64,000 nucleotides of DNA from Cristatella mucedo (Eukaryota > Bryozoa > Phylactolaemata > Cristatellidae), in contig WPIO01000033.1 of NCBI GenBank assembly GCA_009760855.2, positions 1,078,001-1,142,000 on the forward strand. The letters are read 5' to 3'. The position numbers and the translations under genes were made by a program. Shown here piece after piece: positions 63,571 through 64,000 of this stretch. The notes under the pieces are model-generated. The model made no database searches, was not told the origin of the DNA, and was given only the letters and a program-made list of their open reading frames with translations. Numbering within the stretch: the stretch's first letter is position 1; the number at the start of each line of letters is the position of its first letter.

Positions 63571-64000
63571 TTCTTGATAGTCGTTTTAGTCATGTCTAAC
63601 CTTGCGGGAACTCCAGTACTTTCTGGTTTGCATGCTGGCTATTAGTAGTGTGATAAATTTAGTGATAAATTCAGTAATCTAAAGGACGAAAAATCAAAGA
63701 TACCTCACCTCAGCATTTACCTTCACGGTTTTAGCACGAGTTACCGCCAAAAAGGTATTTCTTATATTTTACATCGGAGGCGTGACCTACTGAGCATCCA
63801 TTAAGTGTCTTCTCCTACTGTCATTTTGCTGCAGATGGAAATTGTGCCCGCAGATGCTTATTGCTTCAATTTTGTCCATTTTTGGACGTTATGGTCCGTT
63901 ACCAGAGTGGTGGGTTTAATTGTTCAGGTCCGAAAAATCTTTTTTCTATCCTTTATAGTGTAACGATAGCCTGAACCATTCTGTGGTAACGTCGTGCGAG

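Overview
The window is nuclear DNA from a multicellular animal, most likely a ciliated invertebrate. Coding exons are short and bounded by GT..AG introns. Introns and spacers are filled with CR1/L2-like LINE fragments, tRNA-derived SINEs and long CT/GA, GT and TA microsatellites. I cannot name the species. A complete CEP131 (AZI1) gene implies an animal with centriolar satellites and cilia. The repeat style (LINE and SINE tails ending in a GCGCTATATAAATG-like motif plus ATT repeats) is what I would expect of a lophotrochozoan or other marine invertebrate, but that is inference.

Two conserved genes are readable. CEP131 lies on the minus strand from 48083 down to 17138. I resolve 15 coding exons whose splice phases all agree, giving about 1423 residues, against about 1080 in vertebrates. 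CNOT3, a CCR4-NOT subunit, lies on the plus strand. Its first seven coding exons run from 52702 to 62547 and encode about 308 N-terminal residues; the rest is beyond the right edge. The two genes are head to head with about 4.6 kb between start codons, and a GC-rich patch sits at 51930-52500.

Layout: 1-15360 holds no gene I can recognise. It contains CpG-rich patches, long CT tracts and many LINE/SINE fragments. At 15361-16147 is a compact 779-bp unit with 20-bp imperfect terminal inverted repeats, a possible ATTT target duplication and one 125-codon open frame on the minus strand. It is the most novel-looking object here. 16430-48083 is CEP131 with its 3' UTR; its introns carry two long LINE copies (one nested in an older LINE), SINEs, a decayed Tc1/mariner element and an unclassified inverted module. 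48084-52701 is the divergent intergenic region. 52702-64000 is CNOT3 with repeats in its introns.

By family knowledge CEP131 acts at centriolar satellites and in cilium formation, while CNOT3 acts in mRNA deadenylation. No functional link between them is evident beyond sharing a divergent region. The repeats form a coherent system: one SINE family (SINE-A) carries a 3' tail that looks like the LINE 3' tail, as expected if the LINE machinery mobilises it.
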